This document shows, in pieces, positions 8,631-16,135 of a stretch of 64,000 nucleotides of DNA; the stretch's first letter is position 1, and each line of letters opens with the position of its first letter. The notes under the pieces were generated by a model. That model was not told where the DNA came from and searched no databases. It saw only the letters and a list, made by a program, of their open reading frames with translations. A program made the position numbers and the translations under genes. Source of the DNA: CAYOHY01 sp964403885 (GTDB lineage Bacteria; Actinomycetota; Coriobacteriia; Anaerosomatales; PHET01); contig CAYOHY010000002.1 in assembly GCA_964403885.1 (NCBI GenBank), positions 26,089-90,088 of the forward strand, in the 5' to 3' direction.

Positions 8631-9188
8631 GTGCTGCGACTCTGGACCACCGATAGGCTGGTGATCCGTCAGCTGGGCCCGGGCGACGCTTCGCTTGTGC
8701 GCGACTACGGGATGCGCAGCCGCGAGTACCATGCGCCGTGGGATCCTGTGCGGCCCGCGGACTGGTGGGAGCTGCGGACCATCGCTGACCGGCTGCGCCA
8801 CGAGCTGGAGCAGGCGGTCGAGGATCGTGGGCTGGCGCTCTACATCGCCTTGTCCGAGGAACCTGACCACATCGTGGGCCGCGTCGCGCTCAACAACATC
8901 ATCCGAGGGGCGTTCCAGGGGTGCAGTGCCGGCTACGGGCTTGCCCCCGAGGCCACCGGACATGGCTACATGACTGAAGCGCTCAGCGCAGCGGTCGACA
9001 TCGCGTTTCGCGAGCTGCACCTGCATCGCGTCGAGGTGAGCGTCGTGCCGCGCAACACGCGCTCGCTCGCCGTGGCCGAGCGGTGCGGCTTCGAGCGGGA
9101 GGGCATCTCGCGCGCCTACATACGCATCGCCGGTGTGTGGGAGGACCACGTGCGCTTCGCTCGCATCAACGACGGGGAGACGCCGTGA
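8631..9188 (+). CDS. GNAT N-acetyltransferase, RimJ/RimL type
   Basis: 185 aa from GTG 8631 (VLRLWTTDRLVIRQL), the usual start point for RimJ/RimL proteins; a GGGGGGA run lies upstream. GNAT motif A is seen as AGYGLAPEATGHGYMTEAL and motif B as HRVEVSVVPRNTRSLAVAERCGF. The reaction is transfer of acetyl from acetyl-CoA to an amine, in this subgroup often a protein N-terminus or an antibiotic. It overlaps the ABC ATPase gene by 4 nt (GTGA). Confidence 0.85.
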   Translation: MLRLWTTDRLVIRQLGPGDASLVRDYGMRSREYHAPWDPVRPADWWELRTIADRLRHELEQAVEDRGLALYIALSEEPDHIVGRVALNNIIRGAFQGCSAGYGLAPEATGHGYMTEALSAAVDIAFRELHLHRVEVSVVPRNTRSLAVAERCGFEREGISRAYIRIAGVWEDHVRFARINDGETP

Positions 9189-9988
9189 CAAGCCCCCTCA
9201 AGGCCGCCGATGAGCTCCTGAGCATCCGTGGCGCCGACGTGGTGCGCGACGGCCGCACGATCCTGCACGTGGACGACTTCGTGCTGCGCGCAGGCGAGCA
9301 CGTCGCGATCCTCGGGCCCAACGGCGCGGGGAAGTCGACGCTGATCAACCTGCTGACCCGCGACATCCTGCCGCTGTGGGCCGATCCCTACCCGGTCCTC
9401 TTCCGAGGTCAGCCCCGTATCGAGCTCGCCGAGGCCCGCAGGCTGTTGGGCGTGGTGTCGAGCTCGTGGCAGGAGACGGTCCGCGTGCACCTGAGCGTGC
9501 GCGAGGTGGTGCTCGGCGGGCTCTTCGGCGCGCTGGGGGTGCCTCCGCATCTGGAGTCGTCGGTGACCGAGCGCGATCGTGCGGACACCGAGCGTGCGAT
9601 GGCCGAGGTGGGTATCTCGGCGCTTGCCGAGCGCGACATGACCACGTTGTCGACGGGGGAGGCGAGGCGGGCGCTGGTGGCGCGAGCGCTCGTACACGAC
9701 CCGTCGGTGCTGGTGCTCGACGAGCCGTGTGCCGGTCTCGACCCAACCGCCGCGTGGAACCTGCGGGGCGCGATGCGGCAGCTCGCCGATGGAGGCCGCA
9801 CCCTCGTGTTGGTGACGCACCACGTCGAGGACATCGTGCGGCAGGTCGAGCGTGTGGTGCTCGTGCACGACGCGCGCATCGTCGCCGACGGGCCCAAGGC
9901 CGAGGTGCTCACCTCGGAGGGGCTCTCGGCGCTGTTCGGCATCCCGCTCGAGATCGCCGAACGTGATGGCGAGTATCGCCTCTGGTAG
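9185..9988 (+). CDS. ABC transporter-type ATPase
   Basis: 267 aa from GTG 9185, overlapping the acetyltransferase stop. Walker A GPNGAGKST, signature LSTGEARR (a variant of LSGGQ), Walker B VLVLDEPCAGLD and the switch His in LVTHHVED are all present. It resembles the single-domain ATPases of the ModF/iron-complex type. No permease or binding protein is adjacent, so the transporter partner is elsewhere or the protein has a non-transport role. Confidence 0.85.
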   Translation: MTSPLKAADELLSIRGADVVRDGRTILHVDDFVLRAGEHVAILGPNGAGKSTLINLLTRDILPLWADPYPVLFRGQPRIELAEARRLLGVVSSSWQETVRVHLSVREVVLGGLFGALGVPPHLESSVTERDRADTERAMAEVGISALAERDMTTLSTGEARRALVARALVHDPSVLVLDEPCAGLDPTAAWNLRGAMRQLADGGRTLVLVTHHVEDIVRQVERVVLVHDARIVADGPKAEVLTSEGLSALFGIPLEIAERDGEYRLW

Positions 9989-10006
9989 CTCGGGTACGTA
10001 CCTGTC

Positions 10007-10396
10007 ATGACCGGAGGACTGACAGGTGTGATGGAGTCGATCTCGGCGTTTTTCGAGGTCGCGGGTGTCGCCGTCATCTTGGGCGGGTTCGGCTACGCGC
10101 TCGAGCGGGCGTGGCGGGCGCGGCGTGGCGCCGGGTCGCCCGACGCCTATGACTCTTTTCGCGCGACCTTTGGCCGCGCCGTGCTGCTGGGGCTCGAGGT
10201 CTTGGTCGCAGCGGACCTGATCCGCACCATCGCGGTGGCGCCCACCCTCGACAACCTCTACGTGCTGGGGCTCCTCGTGGTGATCCGGACGTTCCTTTCA
10301 TGGTCGCTCGAGGTCGAGATCGACGGCCGGTGGCCGTGGCAGCGCTGGAAGCTTGATCGCGCCGCCGCCGCGGACGCCGAGAAGGCCTCTCAATAA
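10007..10396 (+). CDS. DUF1622 family membrane protein
   Basis: 129 aa with three hydrophobic helices and the strongly conserved DUF1622 pattern: GLEVLVAADLIRTIAV, then VLGLLVVIRTFLSWSLEVEI and GRWPWQ. Function of the family is unknown. ATG 10007 is used here; the in-frame ATG at 10031 is an alternative with GGAGGACTGACAGG upstream, which would remove eight residues. Confidence 0.85.
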   Translation: MTGGLTGVMESISAFFEVAGVAVILGGFGYALERAWRARRGAGSPDAYDSFRATFGRAVLLGLEVLVAADLIRTIAVAPTLDNLYVLGLLVVIRTFLSWSLEVEIDGRWPWQRWKLDRAAAADAEKASQ

Positions 10397-10411
10397 TCTA
10401 AGAACTCAGTG

Positions 10412-10440
10412 TTTACTTTAATTCTGGGCATCAATACTAT
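10412..10440 (+). promoter_or_regulatory. Sigma-70-like promoter for padR exporter operon
   Basis: TTTACT (10412-10417) and TACTAT (10435-10440) are separated by 17 bp in a short A/T-rich island that stands out from the GC-rich surroundings. The start codon of the PadR gene lies 35 nt downstream. PadR regulators usually bind and repress their own promoter. Confidence 0.75.
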
Positions 10441-10474
10441 GCACTCGTAGAGCAGTTTCATTCGAGGAGCATCG

Positions 10475-11089
10475 ATGCCGGTCAAGCACGCCATACTTGG
10501 GCTGCTCCATCAGCGCCCGCGCCACGGCTACGACCTGCGCGCCGCGTTCGAGGCGCTCGTCGGCGGGCCGTCGGTGTGGGAACTCAAGCCGGCGCAGGTC
10601 TACACGACTCTGCAGCGCTTGGAGCGCGACGGGCTCGTCGAGCCCTCCGAGCCCGAGCGCATCGGAGGACCTGATCGCGTCGTGTTCCGGCTGACCGAGC
10701 AGGGCAGGGGCGCGCTCGACGAGTGGTTCCGAGCGGGAGTGCACGGGCAGCACGCGCGCGACGAGTTCTTCGTCAAGCTCATGGTGGCGGTGTCGGCACC
10801 GGACGCCCAGCCCCGCGACGTGGTGCGGGTCCAGCGAACCACGCTCTACCGCGACCTTCACGCGATCACCGCGCGCCGAGCGAAGCTCGATAGGGGCACC
10901 GACCTCGCCCGCGCGATGCTGCTCGACAAGGCGGTCATGCACCTCGAGGCCGACCTGCGCTGGCTCGACATGGTCGAGGCCCGTCTCGCAGACATCGAGC
11001 GCCAGCCTTTGCCGCAGCCCATGCCCCGCCGCCGCGGCCGCCCACCCAAGACCGCAGACGACGCGGCCGACGCACTGGCCGCCGGCTAG
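10475..11089 (+). CDS. PadR-family transcriptional regulator
   Basis: 204 aa, ribosome site GAGGAGC. The N-terminal winged helix shows the PadR pattern (AILGLLHQRPRHGYDLRAAFE, then YTTLQRLERDGLVEP), followed by the C-terminal helical dimerisation domain characteristic of the AphA/Vir class. The last residues are a basic AT-hook-like tail (RRRGRPPK). PadR proteins sense small molecules and repress efflux genes; the exporter genes follow immediately in the same direction. Confidence 0.92.
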   Translation: MPVKHAILGLLHQRPRHGYDLRAAFEALVGGPSVWELKPAQVYTTLQRLERDGLVEPSEPERIGGPDRVVFRLTEQGRGALDEWFRAGVHGQHARDEFFVKLMVAVSAPDAQPRDVVRVQRTTLYRDLHAITARRAKLDRGTDLARAMLLDKAVMHLEADLRWLDMVEARLADIERQPLPQPMPRRRGRPPKTADDAADALAAG

Positions 11090-11116
11090 TACCCACCCCG
11101 ACAGGAGAAGCGACAC

Positions 11117-11848
11117 ATGGCGATAGTCGAAGCACACGGACTCACCAGGATCTACGGCAGCGGGGACACCGCGGTCACGGCGCTGGGCGGCGTGGACCTG
11201 TCGGTCGACGCGGGCGAGTTCGTCGCCGTCATGGGGCCTTCCGGGTGCGGCAAGTCGACGCTGCTCAACCTGTTGGGCGGGTTGGACACGCCCACGAGCG
11301 GCGAGATCCTCATCGACGGGCGCCCCGTCTCGGGGATGACCGACGACGAGATGACCAAGCTGCGCCGCCGCCGCTTCGGGTTCGTCTTCCAGTTCTTCAA
11401 CCTCATTCCGGTCCTCTCAGCGGCCGAGAACGCAGCGCTCCCGCTCACGCTCGACGGCATGCCCATCAAGGAGAGCCGCGCGCGGGCCGAGGAGTGGCTT
11501 CGCAAGGTGGGGCTGGGCGACCGCATGCTCAACCGGCCCGATCAGCTCTCTGGCGGCCAGCAGCAGCGGGTCGCGGTGGCGCGCGCACTCGTCACCGATC
11601 CGGCACTCCTGCTCGCCGATGAGCCCACGGGCAACCTGGACAGTCGCTCGAGCGAGGAGATCGCGGGACTGCTCAAGACCGCCTCCGATGAGTGGGGCCG
11701 CGCGATCCTGATGGTCACGCACGACCCGCGTATCGCGGCGCATGCCCACCGCATCGTGTTCATGCAAGACGGCAGCATCACCGATGACACCACGATCGCC
11801 GGCTCGGACGACGCGCGCGCCGCCATGGAGAAGGCGGGACTGCTGTGA
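11117..11848 (+). CDS. LolD/MacB-type ABC exporter ATPase
   Basis: 243 aa. Walker A GPSGCGKST, Q-loop VFQFFNLIPVL, signature LSGGQQQRVAVARAL, Walker B LLLADEPTGNLD and switch His in VTHDPR. The sequence is typical of the ATPases paired with FtsX-fold permeases (mechanotransmission family: antibiotic peptide or lipoprotein export). It overlaps the permease start by 4 nt, so the two are one transporter, controlled by the upstream PadR. Confidence 0.95.
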   Translation: MAIVEAHGLTRIYGSGDTAVTALGGVDLSVDAGEFVAVMGPSGCGKSTLLNLLGGLDTPTSGEILIDGRPVSGMTDDEMTKLRRRRFGFVFQFFNLIPVLSAAENAALPLTLDGMPIKESRARAEEWLRKVGLGDRMLNRPDQLSGGQQQRVAVARALVTDPALLLADEPTGNLDSRSSEEIAGLLKTASDEWGRAILMVTHDPRIAAHAHRIVFMQDGSITDDTTIAGSDDARAAMEKAGLL

Positions 11849-14364
11849 ACGTGGCCACCACACTCGCGTGGCGCTACCTGTGGGGGCGCAAGCTGCGCAC
11901 CATGCTCACCACGCTCGCCGTGGTCTTTGGCGTGATGATCATCTTCGGCCTCAACGGCATGCTGCCGGGCATGATCGACGCGTTCAATCGTTCGATCCTG
12001 GGGGCAGCCGGCCAGGTCGACCTCTCAGTGACCAGCGCGAGCGGCGGCATGTTCGATCCTTCGGTCGCCCGTGAGGTCGCCAACGTGCAGGGTGTCGCCG
12101 CCGCCACGCCGCTGCTGCGGCGCTCGGTGGGTATGCCGCCCGCGAGCAAGGTGAGCGTTGTCATGCTCGTGGGCATCGAGCCGCGCACGGCCACCAAGGT
12201 CCGCGACTTCCCGGTAGCTGCGGGGCGCATGCTTGCCGCGGGCGACTCGGGCCACGCGGTCATCGGCAGGGACACGGCGGACAAGCTTGGCGTGGGGCTG
12301 GGCGGGCATCTGGCGGTGCCCACCGTCTCCGGAACGCAGCAGCTCACCATCGTGGGCCTGCTGGGCAGCGGCTCGTCGCCCGGGTCGCCCGAGGTCTACG
12401 TGACGATCGCCGATGCGGGCCGGATGCTCGGCATGCCGGGCAAGGCGAGCGAGGTGAACGGCCGGCTCGTCCCGGGCGCGGATCGCGCGACGGTGGAGGC
12501 GGCAACGCGGCGTGCGCTTGGAAGTGACTACACGGTGGGCGGTCTCTCCACCGAGAACCAGCTCCTCGCCTCGATCAAAGTGGGCCAGTACGCGATGACC
12601 ATGTTCGGCGTCTTCGCGCTGATCATGGGCGGGTTCATCATCCTCAACACTTTCCGCACCCTTGTCTCGGAGCGCCGTCACGACATCGGCATGCTGCGCG
12701 CCATCGGGGCCGACCGTCGCACCGTGCAAAACGTCTTCTTGATCCAGAGCCTGATCCAGGGCGTTCTTGGCACCGCGGTGGGGCTGTTCTTCGGCTACCT
12801 GCTCGCGGCGGCCGGCATCAACGCGATCGCTCCCATCTGGCGAGACACGCTCAACATGGACCTGGGCGTCATCAAGCCGCAGTTCACCGCCGCCAACTGG
12901 GCGACGGCGATCGTGCTGGGCATCGGCGTGACCGTTTTGGGGGCGCTGATCCCGGCTCGTCAGGCTGCGCGCATCACACCGCTCGAGGCGCTGCGCCCGC
13001 AAGTCGCCGAGGTCGCCGAGCGCGGACACCGCAAGGCGGTCTGGGTGGGGTGGGGCATGCTCGCCGCCTCGGTGCCCATGCTGCTGATCCGCCAGCCGTC
13101 CTCGGTGGGGTTGGGCGCGGTGGCGTTTCTTGTGGGGCTGATTCTCATCGCGCCCGCGCTCATCAAGCCGCTCTCGGGCGTGCTGTCGCGCGTGATCTCG
13201 CCGGTGTCGCCGGTGACGGCGGAGCTTGCGAACTCGAACCTCACCCGACAGCCGGGCAGGGCGGCGGCAACGGCCTCGGCGATCTTGATCTCGCTCGCGG
13301 TCGTCGTGTCGATGGTGGGGCTCATCGCCTCGATCTACGCGGGGTTCTTCGACTACATCGACAAGTCGCTGGGCTCTGACTTCGTCACGATCCCGCAGGG
13401 GTTGCTGATGGGCGGCAGCCACGTGGGCGCCGATCAGGCGCTTGTCGACCGCATCGCCTCAACGCCGGGCGTCTCGGACGTGGCGACCATGCGACTGGGT
13501 ATCGCGAGCATCAACAACGGCCAGATCCAGCTCGTGGGCATCGACCCCAAGACCTACCCCAAGGTGGCATCGTTCACCTTCTCGGGCGACACGACGCAAG
13601 CCGACCTGGCCAAGCTGGGCAGTGGACGCGTGATGATGGTCAACGGCATCTACGCCGCCCAAAACGGCGTGAAGCCGGGTCAGCGGCTCACCGTCGAGAC
13701 GCCGTCGGGTGCAAAGGAGTACCTGGTCGCCGGCATCGCGACGGACTACCTCAACGCTAAGCTGGCGACAGGCTATATCTCACAGGAGAACCTCCAACAG
13801 GACTTTGGCATCACGAGCAACGCCATGGTGCTCGCCAACGCCCAGCCGGGTGCGTCGATCGCGCTGGTGAAGGCCAGGCTCGACAGGCTGATGTCGGACT
13901 ACCCGCAGTTCATCCTCTACGACTCGCAGTCGTTCAAGAACTCGCAGATGGCCATCTTCGACCAGACCATGGGCATGTTCTACACCTTCATCGGCATGCT
14001 CGCTCTGCCCACGCTGCTCGCACTGCTCAACACGCTCGCGATCAGCGTCTTGTCGCGGACGCGCGAGATCGGCATGTTGCGGGCGGTGGGAGCGACTCGC
14101 CGACAGATCCGCGGCATGGTCGTCGCCGAGGCGCTTCTGCTCGCGGCGGTGGGTGTGCTGTTTGGGATCACCGGCGGCGTGGCGCTGGGCTATGCGCTGG
14201 TGTACGCGATGAACGCGACCGGCTTCGTGATGCCGTACTTCTTCCCGTGGGAAGGCATCATCGTCGCGGTCGTGGCAGGGTTCACCTTCGCGTTGCTTGC
14301 CGCACTCATCCCGTCGCGCCAGGCCGCTCGCCTCGACATCGTCGCCGCTCTTCACTACGAGTAG
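11845..14364 (+). CDS. FtsX-family ABC permease, duplicated form
   Basis: 839 aa: N-terminal helix, a MacB-type periplasmic domain (about 50-220), three helices of a first FtsX domain with the DIGMLRAIGADRRTVQNVF motif, then a second helix, second periplasmic domain and second FtsX domain with EIGMLRAVGATRRQIRGM. Eight helices in all (two FtsX units in one chain) means one subunit may suffice with the ATPase dimer, as in BceB/YknZ-like large permeases. Likely substrate classes are peptides, antibiotics or lipids. Confidence 0.93.
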   Translation: MNVATTLAWRYLWGRKLRTMLTTLAVVFGVMIIFGLNGMLPGMIDAFNRSILGAAGQVDLSVTSASGGMFDPSVAREVANVQGVAAATPLLRRSVGMPPASKVSVVMLVGIEPRTATKVRDFPVAAGRMLAAGDSGHAVIGRDTADKLGVGLGGHLAVPTVSGTQQLTIVGLLGSGSSPGSPEVYVTIADAGRMLGMPGKASEVNGRLVPGADRATVEAATRRALGSDYTVGGLSTENQLLASIKVGQYAMTMFGVFALIMGGFIILNTFRTLVSERRHDIGMLRAIGADRRTVQNVFLIQSLIQGVLGTAVGLFFGYLLAAAGINAIAPIWRDTLNMDLGVIKPQFTAANWATAIVLGIGVTVLGALIPARQAARITPLEALRPQVAEVAERGHRKAVWVGWGMLAASVPMLLIRQPSSVGLGAVAFLVGLILIAPALIKPLSGVLSRVISPVSPVTAELANSNLTRQPGRAAATASAILISLAVVVSMVGLIASIYAGFFDYIDKSLGSDFVTIPQGLLMGGSHVGADQALVDRIASTPGVSDVATMRLGIASINNGQIQLVGIDPKTYPKVASFTFSGDTTQADLAKLGSGRVMMVNGIYAAQNGVKPGQRLTVETPSGAKEYLVAGIATDYLNAKLATGYISQENLQQDFGITSNAMVLANAQPGASIALVKARLDRLMSDYPQFILYDSQSFKNSQMAIFDQTMGMFYTFIGMLALPTLLALLNTLAISVLSRTREIGMLRAVGATRRQIRGMVVAEALLLAAVGVLFGITGGVALGYALVYAMNATGFVMPYFFPWEGIIVAVVAGFTFALLAALIPSRQAARLDIVAALHYE

Positions 14365-14367
14365 GGG

Positions 14368-15096
14368 TCAGGTGATCCCCAGCCGAGCGCGGACCGCATC
14401 AGAGCGCAGCTCGCGGAGCGCGTCGCGGGCGATCCAGCGCGCCGAGCGCGAGTCCGCGTGGTGCGCCAGGATCGACTCGGCGGTGGCGATGGCGTGCGCA
14501 TTGAGCGCGGCGTTTCGCTTGCCCACCTGCCGAAGCGCCCAGTTGACGCCCTTCTTCACGTCGTTGCGGTCGTCCTCGCACTCGCGTTCCACCAGCGCGA
14601 GGAAGGGGAGGAACCGTGCGTCCTCGGCGGCTTTGTCCTTGACCGCGAGCTGGGTGGCGACCACGAACCCGGCTCGTTTGACGTAGGTCTCAGGCCGAGA
14701 AGACCAGCGCGCGGGTAGCTCCCACGCGAAGCTGGTGCGCCACAGCAGTGCGCCGCACAGTTGATCGCACGTGTCCCAACTATCCAGGTCGAGCGCCCAG
14801 GCCTCGGCCTGCTCGGTGGTCACGAGCTCGGGCGCGTCGACGATCGCGGCCATGATGCGGGCCTCGTGGATGCCGCTTGCCCACAGCAGGGAGGCGAGCT
14901 CGTGCCACGCGGGTTTGTCTCGGCCCAGCTCGCGCTTGCCGCTCGACGCCAGCGCGCGCACCGTCGGCATGCTCGCGCCCAGCGTGCCCACGGGGCTGAT
15001 ACCGAAGCGCGCCATCCCGGCGACGTTGTCGGCGTTCTCGTGCGTGCGCAGTTCGGCGAGCAGCCTCTGTGCGACCTGGGCGGATGTCGTCTCCAT
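14368..15096 (-). CDS. DNA alkylation repair protein (AlkD-like, HEAT repeats)
   Basis: 242 aa from ATG 15096; a TTG at 15120 is possible but less likely. All-helical HEAT-like repeats, with the family landmarks VGTLGASMPTVRALA near the N-terminus, LDSWDTCDQLCG, and KGVNWALRQVGKRN. AlkD-type enzymes remove N3- and N7-alkylated bases by non-flipping glycosylase action. The SWDTCDQ segment corresponds to the catalytic-Asp helix of the family. It converges on the exporter permease with 3 nt between stops. Confidence 0.88.
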   Translation of the reverse strand: METTSAQVAQRLLAELRTHENADNVAGMARFGISPVGTLGASMPTVRALASSGKRELGRDKPAWHELASLLWASGIHEARIMAAIVDAPELVTTEQAEAWALDLDSWDTCDQLCGALLWRTSFAWELPARWSSRPETYVKRAGFVVATQLAVKDKAAEDARFLPFLALVERECEDDRNDVKKGVNWALRQVGKRNAALNAHAIATAESILAHHADSRSARWIARDALRELRSDAVRARLGIT

Positions 15097-15172
15097 GTCT
15101 GCAGTATCCCCTTGCCCCAACGAATCCGCGGGTTCACGTGCTGTCCTGCGATATGCTACTCGCGAAGTGGCA

Positions 15173-15213
15173 TATAATCACCGTTGTACGGCGCGCATGC
15201 CGGACGCGCCGTA
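15173..15213 (+). promoter_or_regulatory. Consensus -10 and 5'-UTR hairpin of hemerythrin gene
   Basis: TATAAT at 15173-15178 is a perfect -10 hexamer; no good -35 is seen at 16-18 bp. Transcription would start near 15185, directly before a perfect 9-bp stem, TACGGCGCG/CGCGCCGTA (15187-15195 and 15205-15213) with a 9-nt loop. The ribosome site GAGGAG follows. A hairpin at the very 5' end often stabilises mRNA or is a protein-binding site. Confidence 0.6.
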
Positions 15214-15232
15214 GTCTCACGAGGAGCCGCAC

Positions 15233-15649
15233 ATGATCAGGATCGAATGGGACGGGACGCTCGAGACCGGGGACCCGATGGTCGATGGGCAGCACAAAGA
15301 GCTCATCGACATGTTCAACCAGCTCTACGAGCACTCGCGCGGGGGCGGGGACGACAAGTCGGCGGTCAACGAACTGCTCGTCAGGCTCTCCTCCTACGTG
15401 TCCACTCACTTCGCTGCCGAGCAGGCGCTCATGGCGCGCACCCAGTACCCGCCCGCGGAGGTCATGACGCACGTGCGCGAGCATCTTGAGCTGAGCGATC
15501 GCACGCGTGAGCTCGTGGTCGAGTACAGCAAGGGGTCGCTCATGACCATCCTGCCGCTCGCGTCGCTGCTGCAGACCTGGCTCGCCGATCACATCCGCAA
15601 GCGCGACCGCGCGTTCGTGCAGCACGTGCAGGCGTTCGCGCTCACGTGA
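15233..15649 (+). CDS. Bacteriohemerythrin
   Basis: 138 aa, ribosome site CGAGGAGCC. All diiron ligands are present: H21, H59, E63, H80, H84, H120 and D125. It is a clear paralogue of the protein encoded at 2090-2512 (same EWD-TLETGDxxVDGQH start) but has its own promoter and UTR hairpin, suggesting different regulation. Role: O2 binding or scavenging in an anaerobe. Confidence 0.93.
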   Translation: MIRIEWDGTLETGDPMVDGQHKELIDMFNQLYEHSRGGGDDKSAVNELLVRLSSYVSTHFAAEQALMARTQYPPAEVMTHVREHLELSDRTRELVVEYSKGSLMTILPLASLLQTWLADHIRKRDRAFVQHVQAFALT

Positions 15650-15694
15650 GGTCGCGCGAGCCGGGTCACCCGACACCTGCCCGTAACACCTCTC

Positions 15695-15703
15695 TGCTAG
15701 GTT
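15695..15703 (+). promoter_or_regulatory. Extended -10 of the NifQ-family gene
   Basis: TGC plus TAGGTT (15695-15703) forms an extended -10 element, 6 nt before ATG 15710. A start site at the expected distance falls on or next to the A of the ATG, which would give a leaderless mRNA; consistent with this, no ribosome site precedes the gene. Confidence 0.45.
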
Positions 15704-15709
15704 AGTGCG

Positions 15710-16084
15710 ATGGCACGCAACGATGTCCCCACACCCAGCACCGTCCCCGAGGAGCGCCGAGCCGAGTACGAGGGGCTCGTCGCACTGCTGATGGCGCACG
15801 CGGTCCCGGGTGACGAGGACGCCGAGCGCGTCGCCCGCGAGATGGCCGCGGCCGCCTTGGGGCCCGCGCACCTGTGGCACGACATGGGGCTTGCCTCCCG
15901 CGGCGCGCTGCGCGAACTGTTCGAGCGCCACTTCCCCGACTTCGCGGCCAAGAACACCAAAGACATGCGCTGGAAGAAGTTCATGTACAAGCAGCTGTGC
16001 GGATGGGAAGGGTTCCACGCTTGAACCAACCCGTCATGCCGCGCGTGCGCGAGCTACGAAGAGTGTTTCGGTCCTGAGGAGTAG
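15710..16084 (+). CDS. nifQ: NifQ-family protein with in-frame TGA (selenocysteine candidate)
   Basis: The frame reads 104 residues to TGA at 16022-16024 and then 19 more to TAG at 16082. Residues 52-103 match the conserved half of NifQ (LWHDMGLASRGALREL, then MRWKKFMYKQLC). NifQ ends with a metal-binding C-x4-C-x2-C-x5-C motif; here the TGA sits precisely at the first position: U105-TNPS-C110-RA-C113-ASYEE-C119-FGPEE. A possible bacterial SECIS hairpin follows (16038-16054). NifQ carries a Fe-S cluster that takes up molybdenum for cofactor synthesis. Alternatives are a sequencing error of a TGC/TGT codon or a nonsense mutation. No nif genes are nearby, and the protein lacks the usual N-terminal extension. 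Confidence 0.75.
16032..16058 (+). promoter_or_regulatory. Candidate bacterial SECIS element
   Basis: Starting 8 nt after the TGA, an outer 3-bp stem (CGT 16032-16034 / ACG 16056-16058), an internal loop, and an inner stem of 4 bp plus 2 bp across a bulged A (16038-16043 / 16048-16054) close a CGUG tetraloop at 16044-16047. The apical loop is 20-23 nt after the TGA and contains GU, comparable in distance and loop content to the E. coli fdhF SECIS. GC-rich DNA makes hairpins easily, so this is supporting and not decisive. Confidence 0.45.
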
Positions 16085-16135
16085 CGGAGTACCATGGCTC
16101 TCGTCGTGTAACTCGAGCCAGTCAGGGGCCGCCGA

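Noticed and set aside
16024..16084. NifQ-family gene as an ordinary 104-aa protein ending at the TGA
   Set aside because: The codons after the TGA continue the family's conserved Cys motif in frame, so stopping there would remove the whole metal site. Annotated instead as one CDS through the TGA, with error and pseudogene kept as alternatives.
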